Assembly: GCA_964440255.1 (NCBI GenBank) | Contig: CAYTRD010000001.1 | Coordinates: 15,999-79,998, forward strand | Direction of reading: 5' to 3' | Length of the DNA: 64,000 nucleotides | Source: RUG806 sp964440255 | GTDB lineage: Bacteria > Bacillota > Clostridia > Oscillospirales > Acutalibacteraceae | Shown: positions 1-8,450 of the stretch, in pieces | How the letters are laid out: each line of letters begins with the position of its first letter | Numbering within the stretch: position 1 is the first letter of the stretch | The notes under the pieces: generated by a model | Told to the model about the DNA's origin: nothing | Databases searched by the model: none | Seen by the model: only the letters and a program-made list of their open reading frames with translations | Position numbers and translations under genes: made by a program

Positions 1-633
1 GTCAAGGATTATATTGTTCCCAATGACCGTTGGGGTAAGGAAACAAGGGGGCATCTGGGCGGTAACTTCACTTCCGAATACGGCTACATTGAAGAGGGTA
101 AGAAAATCGAGGATATCGAGCTTGACCGTCCCTTTGAGGAATGCAGAGGCATCGGAAAATCCTTCGGTCTTAACAGAATTGAAACAACGGAGGATTATCT
201 TTCAGCAAAAGAGCTTATTGAAATGCTCGTCGAGCTTGTTGCAAAAGGCGGAAACTTCCTTCTTAACATCGGCCCCGCAGCCGACGGCACAATTCCCGTA
301 ATTATGGAAGAAAGACTTCTTCAGATAGGTCAGTGGCTTGAAGTTAACGGCGATGCGATTTACGGCACACGCCTTTACACAAAGAAGCCTCAGAAAGATA
401 TCTACTACACAAAAAAAGGCGAGAAGATTTTTGCAATAATAAACCGTTTCCCCTTCGGAAGTGTCACTCTTGATGAAATTCCTTATAAGGACGGACTTAA
501 GGCAAAACTTCTTTCCCATGATGCCGTGCTTACTACGGAAAACGACGGCGGAAAGCTTAAAATTAACTTCCCTGCCATAAATCCCGATGAAGTAAAATGT
601 CAGTACCTTTATGCAATAGAAATTACAAAATAA
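1..633 (+). CDS. GH29 alpha-L-fucosidase, C-terminal part (5' end outside window)
   Basis: The reading frame is open from the first base and ends in TAA. The 210 visible residues match the second half of GH29 alpha-L-fucosidases: an NDRWG motif near the start, then FEECRGIGKSFGLNR, and the highly conserved block GGNFLLNIGPAADGTIP. After this comes a short C-terminal beta domain. GH29 enzymes hydrolyse terminal alpha-L-fucosyl residues by a retaining mechanism; the nucleophile Asp lies in the missing N-terminal part. Whether a signal peptide exists cannot be seen. A near-identical but broken copy of the last ~120 bases lies about 6.5 kb downstream. A GH95 fucosidase elsewhere in the window supports fucosylated glycans as substrate. 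Confidence 0.9.
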   Translation, partial: VKDYIVPNDRWGKETRGHLGGNFTSEYGYIEEGKKIEDIELDRPFEECRGIGKSFGLNRIETTEDYLSAKELIEMLVELVAKGGNFLLNIGPAADGTIPVIMEERLLQIGQWLEVNGDAIYGTRLYTKKPQKDIYYTKKGEKIFAIINRFPFGSVTLDEIPYKDGLKAKLLSHDAVLTTENDGGKLKINFPAINPDEVKCQYLYAIEITK

Positions 634-680
634 AAATTTTCGGCATAAGCCTGCACTAAACAGACCTATGCCGATTTTTT
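633..680 (+). terminator. Intrinsic terminator after the fucosidase gene
   Basis: CGGCATA pairs with TATGCCG across a loop and is followed by seven T. The whole 35-base hairpin sequence recurs identically, in the same orientation, at 3714-3748. Confidence 0.8.
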
Positions 681-681
681 T

Positions 682-806
682 CCTTATAGAAAATTCCTTT
701 CCTATAAGGTAAAAAGATTGTATGTCCCTACGAACGGAAAGCAAGCTTTCCTGGTCGATGGATTATCCGAAAACGGTCGCCTGAGTCTCGGCGAATCCGT
801 TTTCTT
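682..806 (-). repeat. Dispersed ~125-bp repeat, copy 1 (inverted relative to the others)
   Basis: The reverse complement matches the elements at 3578-3707 and 7246-7373 almost base for base. Read in the common orientation it has three palindromes: AAAACGG/CCGTTTT around GCC/GGC, GGAAAGC/GCTTTCC, and a terminal CTTATAGG/CCTATAAG type. The terminal palindrome abuts the fucosidase terminator. No open frame runs through it, so it looks like a REP- or MITE-like structured repeat. Confidence 0.85.
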
Positions 807-883
807 ATTTCTTAGCTGAAATTACATAATAATTATCAAAAAATCAAATCATTTCTATATCATTCTCAAATTCGGATGTTACT

Positions 884-1561
884 TTAACCAACTCCATTAG
901 GAGTTTTATACCAACCTAATAAATGTGATTCTGATAGAATTTTACGAAGTGTATCTTTTTTGTCAGCAAATAGCTCAATATAATTTATCGCACCGCTTTT
1001 TTCCATTGCTTCATCTATACTGATATTGCCTTCACGATATTCATTTAGATAATACTCTGCTGTTTTTCTGTTTGATTCATCACCTGGTGTTCCGTTAATA
1101 CTTATATAGTATTCGATAAATCTTTCTTTGTACTCCGTTTTTTCAGTTTCTGTGGGTTCAAATTTCATTTCCCATTCTTGCAATTTATTGATATACAAAT
1201 GATATAAAGATTCATTATTTCCGTACCCTTCCAGATCATCAGTTGTTACATTTCGTTCCCAAGCATATTGAATTGAATCTAACTTATATTGATGCATATA
1301 TTCATTCAATGCATCCTTATCAATACAAACCTCTCTGTGGGATGAATATGTTTCCTTTATTTCGAATTCAAAAGGTAACGCATTATAAGAACTCTTCACA
1401 TTATATGCTTCAATTTTATTATTACTGTCCGAAGTAGTTTCCACATTTATTATTAAATCATTGTTATTTTTTGCATTTTCATCAGCAACAGCATACAAAA
1501 TAAAGCACACTGATATAGATATAACCGAGATTAGAATTATAGCTAAATTTTTTCTTTTCAT
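884..1561 (-). CDS. Hypothetical membrane-anchored or secreted protein
   Basis: The protein has 225 residues. Residues 5-27 are a hydrophobic stretch after MKRKN, either a signal peptide or an N-terminal anchor. The rest is hydrophilic, rich in Glu, Lys, Asn and Tyr, and looks mostly alpha-helical; I recognise no domain. An AGGAG ribosome binding site lies 9 bases upstream of the ATG. The gene directly follows, in the same direction, a broken DNRLRE/amidase gene. Base and codon use is clearly more AT-rich than in the glycosidase genes on either side, as in that neighbour. This suggests the pair arrived together from another source. Confidence 0.65.
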   Translation of the reverse strand: MKRKNLAIILISVISISVCFILYAVADENAKNNNDLIINVETTSDSNNKIEAYNVKSSYNALPFEFEIKETYSSHREVCIDKDALNEYMHQYKLDSIQYAWERNVTTDDLEGYGNNESLYHLYINKLQEWEMKFEPTETEKTEYKERFIEYYISINGTPGDESNRKTAEYYLNEYREGNISIDEAMEKSGAINYIELFADKKDTLRKILSESHLLGWYKTPNGVG

Positions 1562-1613
1562 TTTGGTTCACTCCTTTTTTTGCGATTATAAGACAATAAA
1601 TCAGACTACTATT

Positions 1614-3187
1614 TTATGATGTGGAATATCCATTTATAGTTTGGAGCGTCAACTTTTTTCTTTCTAATAATTCAAATAAGCTTTGATTAATTAAATTGCT
1701 GTTGTGCTGTGCATATTTTATCTCACCTGCATTTATTTCGTGAATTATCATTGAATGTTCAACTGAACTGCTTGTTGAGGCAAACTGTATAATGTCACCT
1801 TCAGATAAAACTGAATATAAATAATCCCAGTCATAAAGAACATCTTGAGGAGTATTATAAACAATAGTTTTATAAGCCCTGCGGATACTTGACCCTCCTG
1901 ACAAATCAACTCCCCAGTGTTTTGCAAAATTTGTTGCACTTCCCCATGTGTAAGAAGCATTATAGACAACACCTACATTTGCATAGTACCATGAGGATAT
2001 AGAAGACTGCTCACCTTGAAGTTGATACATACCACCGGCACTCAGACACTGAGATACAAAATTTGTACAATCTGCTCCATCTCCTAATAATCCAAACAAG
2101 TTTGCGGGGGCTGCAACAGTTGAAAGATAATTGGGTGTATCATATAGCCCATCTCTTAAATCATCACCATGTGTGTACGCATATTCTGCAGCAGCACTTC
2201 TGTTATATGGAGAATTATTTACATCTTGCCCGTTTGTCACATAAGTCGTTTTGTTAATTGTTGCATAATTGATTGTAAGCTTTGGGGCTAATGAAGCTGA
2301 ACCCTCAACTGAATACATATTATTATAATCGTTGTAAGTTTCATTTTCGTACGCAACCATTATACCGTAATTTGGATAACCTAAATACCACAATTTAACA
2401 AAATCAGTAATATTGAAGATGAGTCTTTATCACCCGAATATGAATCGTATGCATACAACGGCAAAAAATGATAATCAATTTCTCCTGTTGCATTATTTAT
2501 AATAGATATACTTTTATTATCTTTAGCAAGGATTGGAGTATGTGTATTTGATGAAAAAACAAATTCAAACTCGTTTATCCCAATATTTTTATATAATATG
2601 AGATTTTCTTTTACTCCAGTATTAATATTAACATATTCCAGTGCTGTATTTTCGCCAAAAGCATTTTTATAAATAATTTTTCCATCAGCATTTTCGTCTA
2701 TATCTATTACTGGGTTGTACTTAGATTCGGAAGTATGGTTTGAAGAAAAGGTAAAATCATCATTTATGTTGATACCTTTTTCTGCTGTATCAGCAAAATA
2801 TACATCAAATATATTTCCTGCATTTTTATAATTATATTTACTGAATGCACGGGCAAATAATTCTCTTTTTTTGATAGAAGTATCAATATAGTTTATTTCT
2901 CCATTCTTATCTTCGTACTTAATGGGAACCCCATATACGTCAACAGAATAATTTCCATTTGCAGTCCTTTTTATAATCTCATAATTAGACCGACCATAAA
3001 AAATCTCCAATGAGCTATCTTCTTCAAAATCTTCAGTATAAAGCTTCTGAATATTAAGAGGTAAATTTGAAAATTTATTAGAATCTGAATTTTCTTTACT
3101 TGAAGCATAAGATAAAAATATTAAAACTACCGATTAAAAAACTAAAGTCATTATTATAGATATTGTTGCTTTGAATTTTTTTGACAT
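1614..3187 (-). pseudogene. Broken secreted DNRLRE-domain / amidase (Amidase_6) gene
   Basis: Three parts of one ancestral gene can be read. An ATG at 3187 with a good AAAGGTG site starts a signal peptide (MSKKFKATISIIMTLVF), but codon 18 is TAA. The same frame then continues through the rest of the signal peptide and a ~200-residue N-terminal region to about 2410. There the frame shifts into NITDFVKLWYLGYPNYGIMV, the end of a DNRLRE domain, so most of that domain is also missing. The 3' part keeps an Amidase_6-type domain: YNRSAAAEYA, then DCTNFVSQCLSAGG with the putative catalytic Cys. Such proteins are normally secreted cell-wall-associated amidases. Nonsense codon, internal deletion and frameshift together make a functional product unlikely. 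Confidence 0.8.
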
Positions 3188-3577
3188 ATTAAGTCACACC
3201 TTTCAAGTAGTATTTAGTAGCTAAGAAAAACAGCTCATTGGTATCACCTCCTAAATTTTGCAATTTTTATTTTCATACATATTTTAGTATCTCTGTACAA
3301 AAAAATCAACACAAGCAACAAAAACGTAAAAAAAATCAGCAAAAATGCTTTAATTTTTCTCTTGACAAATAACAGTCCGAGCGTATCAGCATTTTCACCA
3401 CTTGATATATTTAGTGATATTTTTAAGTATACAGTATAAATATTTATTCGCAAATTTTGTATTCACCATACAGATAATTATATAATAGTAAAGATTTCAG
3501 GCAAAAAGGACTATAAAGGCGAAAAATTTTTAAGTCTCGCTTAATGGAGAGGTAAAATACATAAAACGGAGCTGTGC
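3188..3577. other. AT-rich intergenic stretch, no supported gene
   Basis: This stretch lies upstream of the broken amidase gene and presumably holds its old promoter. A 69-residue frame with one hydrophobic segment (3244-3453) lacks a convincing ribosome binding site and is not called. The right end grades into copy 2 of the dispersed repeat. Confidence 0.5.
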
Positions 3578-3707
3578 AAGAAAACGGCTTCGCCGAGACT
3601 CAGGCGACCGTTTTCGGATAGTCCATCTCCGAGGGAAGCACCGCTTCCCGTTGGTCGGGACATATAATTTTTTTTACTTTATAGGAAGCAATTTCCTATA
3701 AAGTAAA
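3578..3707 (+). repeat. Dispersed ~125-bp repeat, copy 2
   Basis: It has the same three-palindrome structure as copies 1 and 3. The middle palindrome has drifted to GGGAAGC/GCTTCCC, with compensating changes in both arms, so the hairpin is kept. Its terminal palindrome adjoins a terminator hairpin at 3712-3752. Confidence 0.85.
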
Positions 3708-3711
3708 AAAT

Positions 3712-3752
3712 TTCGGCATAAGCCTGCACTAAACAGACCTATGCCGATTTTG
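3712..3752 (-). terminator. Terminator hairpin after the G5 lipoprotein gene
   Basis: CGGCATA/TATGCCG stem with a T-run on the minus strand. Its 35-base core is identical to the fucosidase terminator at 641-675. Confidence 0.7.
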
Positions 3753-3756
3753 TTTC

Positions 3757-4353
3757 TTAATAATCCTGATATTCAATTGTTCCGTCAATAAGAGTTATCA
3801 TATAATAACCGTGTCCCGAGCCGTCACAATCATCAACCGCCTGAACGGACACAACCGTACCTTCTGCATATTTTGATAAATCGGCTTCCGGTCTTGCAGG
3901 TACTCCGTTTTCGCTGTTCGCGGCTTCGGTAGTAGGCTCTGAAGTTGTCTGCTCTGCTTTTTTTGTTCCGTAAAGAATTACTTGTGCTACAGGCTCTTTT
4001 GTTATCTTTTCGGAAATAACCGTTCTTTGGGTTTCTTCACCGTCAACAAATGTTACGGAATAAATTATTTCCTTTGTCCCGTTTACTCCCTCAACCTTCG
4101 TTGTAACAGAACCCTCAGGAAGCGAATCCGAATATTCAGTTACCGTTGAAAAGGTAATTACTTCCTCTGCTTTTTCTTCCTTAACTTCAACATTGGCAAG
4201 AGTGGTTTCTGCTTCAGCATCGGTTGTTGCTTCGCTAATTTCTGTTGTTTCCTGTATCGGATCAGTAGTCACTTCACTGTTATTATCCGAACAGGAAGAA
4301 GCAAGCACAGCAAGACATATCACAATAACAATCACAGCATATTTTTTTAACAT
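3757..4353 (-). CDS. G5-domain surface lipoprotein
   Basis: The protein has 198 residues. A lipoprotein signal peptide ends in a lipobox (LASSC), so the mature protein should be lipidated on the outer face of the membrane. A Thr/Glu-rich low-complexity linker follows at about residues 25-60. Residues ~75-130 resemble a G5 domain (LPEGSVTTKVEGVNGTKEI, then the RTVISEKITKEP stretch), a fold linked to N-acetylglucosamine or cell-wall binding. The C-terminal ~50 residues are unassigned. The start codon directly abuts the stop of the upstream DHHW gene, so the two are co-transcribed. A role in envelope attachment is an inference. Confidence 0.7.
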   Translation of the reverse strand: MLKKYAVIVIVICLAVLASSCSDNNSEVTTDPIQETTEISEATTDAEAETTLANVEVKEEKAEEVITFSTVTEYSDSLPEGSVTTKVEGVNGTKEIIYSVTFVDGEETQRTVISEKITKEPVAQVILYGTKKAEQTTSEPTTEAANSENGVPARPEADLSKYAEGTVVSVQAVDDCDGSGHGYYMITLIDGTIEYQDY

Positions 4354-5640
4354 TTAATATTCCTCCGCATAGAAAAATTGTTCGGCTGCTTTTACAGTCA
4401 GACCGTTGCTTGATATATATATCTTTACATCAGCATCAATATCTGAAAGACTGTCTTTAGATATATATAAAAGATATGAGTAATCACTGACGGAATCACT
4501 CACCGTAAAGGCTTCATAGCATTTACCGTTAATTTCAACAAAAACCTCTGTAAACTCCTCTTCTCCGCTTATTGTTCCGTATATCTGCAAATATGACATA
4601 GCATTTGCTGATTCCTTAATATTTACCGTGGCAGAAACACTTTCCTTTTCAGCGACATCAAAGGGCAACTCCTTTTCAAGTCCCGAAAATATCGGAGGAG
4701 CAACCGCTATATCCGTCACATTTCTTTCGGCAACCTCAACAATAACACAATCGGCGGAATATGTATGAATAAATGCTTCAAGCATATACGGGACACCTTT
4801 TGAAAAGCAGGCAAAAGAAAATGAATCTGCCATAAAAGGCAGTAATGAATTTCCGAATGAATCCCTGAACATCAAAAGCCGTCCGTCAGCAACAGGATTC
4901 TCCGTTAGTATGAGGGGTTCTTCAACACTTTCGGTTTTTGTTTTATAGCTGTATTCAAAATTATTAACATAATAATAATTTTCTTCAAAAACAGGCGAAT
5001 CCTTCTCAAGAGCATTTTCAAGGTCACCGTATTCTCTCGCTTCACAGACAAAGTCTTCGTCCGAATATGTTTTATGCTCCTTTCCCAGAACATTGAGAAT
5101 TTCTTTGAATGCCGTTAAAGCGCCCTTATTATTCCAATGAGAATCCGTTTTCAGATATAAAAGCTCTTCACTTGCAGAAAAAACGGAAACCAGATCTGCA
5201 AAATTGACTTTTTCATTTTGCAACAAGGGAACAAGTCTTGCGATATTGTTGTTTTCTGTGTTTTTTTCATAAAATGACGGCATATTTTCATAATACAGAG
5301 AGTTTTTATTCGGTGCTGCAGTAAAAACAAAAGAGATATCCCTGCTCTCACAAAACTCCTGCATAAGTGCAATATTATGTGCCGTATTATAAATTTTTCT
5401 GTCTGAAACATTACCGCTGCCCGTGTAATCACCGAGAGTAGACGCATAATAAAGCCATCCGTCAGTTCCTTGTATAACACCGTTCACGGGTTTTATGTTT
5501 TCGGATGACACATCAAGCTCTTCCGATTGCGTTGCTTCATTATCAGACTTCCACACCGAAGTTAAAATGCAGACAGCACAAAGGCAAATCACAAAAGCAC
5601 CGGTTAAAAATACGATTTTTTTATTTTTCAAAACTATCAT
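4354..5640 (-). CDS. DHHW-family / AlgJ-AlgX-like SGNH protein, membrane anchored
   Basis: The protein has 428 residues with one N-terminal transmembrane segment (about residues 8-28) and an extracellular domain. GTDGWLYY early on, the FTAAPNKNSLYYENMP stretch, and the diagnostic LKTDSHWNNKGA (DSHWN) match the DHHW/AlgJ-AlgX-like SGNH fold. Relatives of known function O-acetylate exported polysaccharides; many clostridial members are uncharacterised. FRDSFGNSLLPFM near residue 255 resembles the Ser-containing catalytic block. No MBOAT acyltransferase partner is visible in the window. The gene sits between the dockerin-transglutaminase gene and the G5 lipoprotein gene in one minus-strand run, which suggests a surface-polymer role. 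Confidence 0.75.
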   Translation of the reverse strand: MIVLKNKKIVFLTGAFVICLCAVCILTSVWKSDNEATQSEELDVSSENIKPVNGVIQGTDGWLYYASTLGDYTGSGNVSDRKIYNTAHNIALMQEFCESRDISFVFTAAPNKNSLYYENMPSFYEKNTENNNIARLVPLLQNEKVNFADLVSVFSASEELLYLKTDSHWNNKGALTAFKEILNVLGKEHKTYSDEDFVCEAREYGDLENALEKDSPVFEENYYYVNNFEYSYKTKTESVEEPLILTENPVADGRLLMFRDSFGNSLLPFMADSFSFACFSKGVPYMLEAFIHTYSADCVIVEVAERNVTDIAVAPPIFSGLEKELPFDVAEKESVSATVNIKESANAMSYLQIYGTISGEEEFTEVFVEINGKCYEAFTVSDSVSDYSYLLYISKDSLSDIDADVKIYISSNGLTVKAAEQFFYAEEY

Positions 5641-5661
5641 TCTTCCCCAAGATCAGCATTT

Positions 5662-6981
5662 TCAGTTCCACACCGCTTTGCCGTTTTTGACACTAAGTGT
5701 CAGGGTCAATTCCCGTGAATATTTTTTAGGATAATTCTCTTGTTTACATAAGTACCAGTCATATTCTTCATATGCAGTATTTTGCGAAGCATCGCATATG
5801 AGCCATTCTCCGTCTGAAAAAACTTCTGTATAACTGTGATTGACCATATCCCCGTAAACTCCGCGTACTTTTCCGAGAACAACTCTTGAATCATATCCGA
5901 GCACTCTTGCAATATATGCAAAGGTTGATGCAAATCTGTAACAATTTCCGTTATGATTTATAAACATATGCCTTGCACATTCCGACATATCGTTCACTGT
6001 GGGAACACCGTACATAGTTTTATAGTCAAATCTTTTATAAAGATAATTATAGCAATCTTCAAGTCTTTTTTCGTTTGTATCCTCTGCTGATGAATGTGTC
6101 TGCACAAATTCAACGGCAAGCTTTATGACCTCATCATCAACTCTTACTCCGTCAATATCCACATAAACACCATCAACGATCTGATTCACCGCAAGGACAG
6201 ACTTTCCGTTTTGCTCATAGAAATAATAGTACTTTCCTTTATACTTTTCCCAACCCGTCTTTTGAAGGGAGCATCTTGAACAAGTTGTTGCAACTTTTGC
6301 CGAGTTCTTTTTCCAATTATGACCGAGTTTTTCGGGAGTGGATACGCTTAGCCTTGAACAGCCTGTGCAAACCTTATTGATATATCCGTTTTTCGTACAG
6401 GTCGGTGATATATTGATAAGTGTAACATATGTATGCGGCTTTTCGGATATATGTACCTGTCCCGTCACCGAACAGTCGGTACAGTAATAACTCACAATTC
6501 CCTCTGCTTTACAGGTGGCTTCATTTTCCACAGTAATAAGATATTTATGAGAAATAATTTCTTCCAGCGAAACTGCAGTTCTGAGAGCAAGCCGGGCATC
6601 GCTTGCCGTGATAACACCGTCGGAATCAATATCAGCCACAGGAAGATTTTCCGCTTCAATTAAAATGAGTCCCACACAAGCCCGTAATATTTCTCTTGCA
6701 TCATCCGCATCAAGCTTTTCGTTACCGTTTACATCTCCGAGAAGAACCATTATACCGTCAGTACCTTCTGAGGATTCTTTAGTTTGTTCTTCCGCAGGCT
6801 CTTGTGCCGTTTGTGCTGTTGAGCCCTCCTCTGTGCCGTTTGTATTTTTCTCTTCAACCGAAGCTGATTCCTCTTCAAGAGAAACGATCTCATCCGCAAA
6901 GGCTACAGTTTCTGCAGCATCAAAACACAGTGAAGCGGTCAAAATCAGCACAACCAAAAACACCCAAAATATTTTTTTCAT
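5662..6981 (-). CDS. Secreted dockerin - Cys-pair repeat - transglutaminase-like protein
   Basis: I place the start at an internal ATG (MKKIFW) because GGGGTAG lies 7 bases upstream; a longer form 7 codons earlier has no good site. The 439 residues hold a signal peptide, a Glu/Ser/Thr-rich linker, and a type I dockerin with two Ca-binding loops (GDVNGNEKLDADDAREIL and DIDSDGVITASDARLAL). Next come CxxC-containing segments (YYCTDC, CTGC, CSRC). The C-terminal transglutaminase-like domain carries a Cys in NGNCYRFAS, a His in NHSYTEVF and an Asp in WLICDAS, the usual triad. The dockerin predicts docking to a cohesin scaffold, none of which is in the window. The transglutaminase fold could be a peptidase or a cross-linker. 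Confidence 0.8.
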   Translation of the reverse strand: MKKIFWVFLVVLILTASLCFDAAETVAFADEIVSLEEESASVEEKNTNGTEEGSTAQTAQEPAEEQTKESSEGTDGIMVLLGDVNGNEKLDADDAREILRACVGLILIEAENLPVADIDSDGVITASDARLALRTAVSLEEIISHKYLITVENEATCKAEGIVSYYCTDCSVTGQVHISEKPHTYVTLINISPTCTKNGYINKVCTGCSRLSVSTPEKLGHNWKKNSAKVATTCSRCSLQKTGWEKYKGKYYYFYEQNGKSVLAVNQIVDGVYVDIDGVRVDDEVIKLAVEFVQTHSSAEDTNEKRLEDCYNYLYKRFDYKTMYGVPTVNDMSECARHMFINHNGNCYRFASTFAYIARVLGYDSRVVLGKVRGVYGDMVNHSYTEVFSDGEWLICDASQNTAYEEYDWYLCKQENYPKKYSRELTLTLSVKNGKAVWN

Positions 6982-7115
6982 ACAAACTACCCCAAAATAC
7001 ATCCGAAAGACAATTATATATTTTACATTTTACTATAACAACATTAATTAATCAACTTAAAAATACCAAAAAAATATACGGTTTATCAATATCGGCACCG
7101 ATACTTATATGTTAT

Positions 7116-7238
7116 GCAAAACTTCTTTCCCATGATGCCGTACTTACTACGGAAAATGACGGCGGAAAGCTTAAAATTAACTTCCCCGATATAAATCCAA
7201 TGAAGTAAAATATCAGCATCTGTACGCAATTGAATTGA
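7116..7238 (+). pseudogene. Fragment of a GH29 fucosidase 3' end
   Basis: Roughly 120 bases match positions 502-624 at about nine bases in ten, starting at GCAAAACTTCTTTCCCATGA. A one-base deletion near 7199 breaks the frame and the usual stop is lost. Nothing upstream resembles a fucosidase. It is directly followed by copy 3 of the dispersed repeat, so a gene tail and a repeat appear to have been duplicated together. Confidence 0.85.
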
Positions 7239-7245
7239 TGAGTCA

Positions 7246-7373
7246 AGAAAACGGCTTCGCCGAGACTCAGGCGACCGTTTTCGGATAGTCCATCGACCAG
7301 GAAAGCTTGCTTTCCGTTCGGAGGGACATATAATCTTTTTTACTTTATAGGAAGCAATTTCCTATAAAGTAAA
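7246..7373 (+). repeat. Dispersed ~125-bp repeat, copy 3
   Basis: Starts AAGAAAACGGCTTCGCCGAG like copy 2 and keeps the GGAAAGC/GCTTTCC palindrome of copy 1. It ends in CTTTATAGG/CCTATAAAG next to the terminator at 7374-7408. Confidence 0.85.
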
Positions 7374-7408
7374 AAAATTCCGGCATAGGTAAATTGATCT
7401 ATGCCGGT
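7374..7408 (-). terminator. Terminator after the second dockerin gene
   Basis: CCGGCATAG/CTATGCCGG stem with a seven-T run on the minus strand. Confidence 0.75.
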
Positions 7409-7414
7409 TTATTA

Positions 7415-8230
7415 TTAATCAACGGTTCCTATAACATTAAAATCTACGCTCTTAACTTCCTTTTGCCCCTCGTAGTATTCCTTGAGTTTCAGAAGATTTT
7501 CTTTTCCGGGCTCATTAAGAGAGACAAGAACAAACACTCCACCGTCAGAATCATTACACAAAAACTCATAATGCTCAGCCATATCACTGTAAAGGAATGA
7601 ACTTTCAAGAGCACCGTCAATGACATATTCACCCTTCACTTTTACTATCAGAGAATCGAGAGCATAGTTTCCGATACCGTCATCTACAAACAAACCAACA
7701 GAATACCGTAACACATTACGTGCATCTGCAGCGGTCAGATGCTTGTCACCGTCTGTATCACCCGTTTCCAACTGCACGGAAGTAAATTCTTCAAGTCCCA
7801 CGGAGCAGCGAAGAACAAAGCGTGCATCCTCTGCGGTTGTTTTTCCGTCTTCAGTCACATCATACAAGAGAGCATCCGTATAAGCGAATCCTATAAGTTC
7901 AGCACTTTCAATCACATCATTATCTCCAAGATATCCCTTTAATCGGAGAATATCTGCAGTACCGGCATCTTTCAGATATACTGTGAAATATTTTATACCC
8001 GGAAATTCAACAAAAGCTTCAACCTCGGATATCATATCAATACAGAAAAAGTCTATATTGATCTCTCCGTCCTCCGTGAGATTCTCCGGATTTATACCTA
8101 TATTGAGCCTGTCAAGCACATATTTGTGCCCGTCAATATACCCTGTAATATATTCCTCCGCAGCCATACAGGGTAGAACACAGGAGCTTATCACAAGAAC
8201 AGCCAAAATAAATGTTAATGTTTTTTTCAT
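7415..8230 (-). CDS. Secreted dockerin-containing protein of unknown function
   Basis: The start is the ATG of MKKTLTFILAV, preceded by GGGAGGG at 9 bases. The open frame extends further upstream, but only into AT-rich non-coding sequence. The 271-residue product has a signal peptide cleaved near CMAA. A ~100-residue domain and a related C-terminal segment flank a central dockerin-like pair of loops (DVTEDGKTTAEDARFVLR and DTDGDKHLTAADARNVLR). The flanking segments share phrases such as EFPGIKYFTVYLKDAG and EPGKENLLKLKEYYEG, which suggests two divergent copies of one small domain. A cohesin partner is not visible. Confidence 0.75.
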   Translation of the reverse strand: MKKTLTFILAVLVISSCVLPCMAAEEYITGYIDGHKYVLDRLNIGINPENLTEDGEINIDFFCIDMISEVEAFVEFPGIKYFTVYLKDAGTADILRLKGYLGDNDVIESAELIGFAYTDALLYDVTEDGKTTAEDARFVLRCSVGLEEFTSVQLETGDTDGDKHLTAADARNVLRYSVGLFVDDGIGNYALDSLIVKVKGEYVIDGALESSFLYSDMAEHYEFLCNDSDGGVFVLVSLNEPGKENLLKLKEYYEGQKEVKSVDFNVIGTVD

Positions 8231-8450
8231 ACTATAGCCCTCCCGTTTATATATTGTGATTGTCTGCAACAAAAAATGTAAACCATCGGACTCACCTCCA
8301 AACAATTTTTTCATTTTAACTCTGTTCTTATTATATAATAATGCTGTAAAAAAACAACAAAAAAGCAAAAACGCACAAAATTTCTGCAAAAACGTTAGTT
8401 TTTTCATTAAAAAATAGAAATTACCCCCGCCGGGAAAGCAGGGGTACATA

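Noticed and set aside
3244..3453. 69-residue minus-strand frame with one hydrophobic stretch
   Set aside because: AT-rich intergenic DNA, no ribosome binding site, no similarity to anything recognised, and low-complexity composition.
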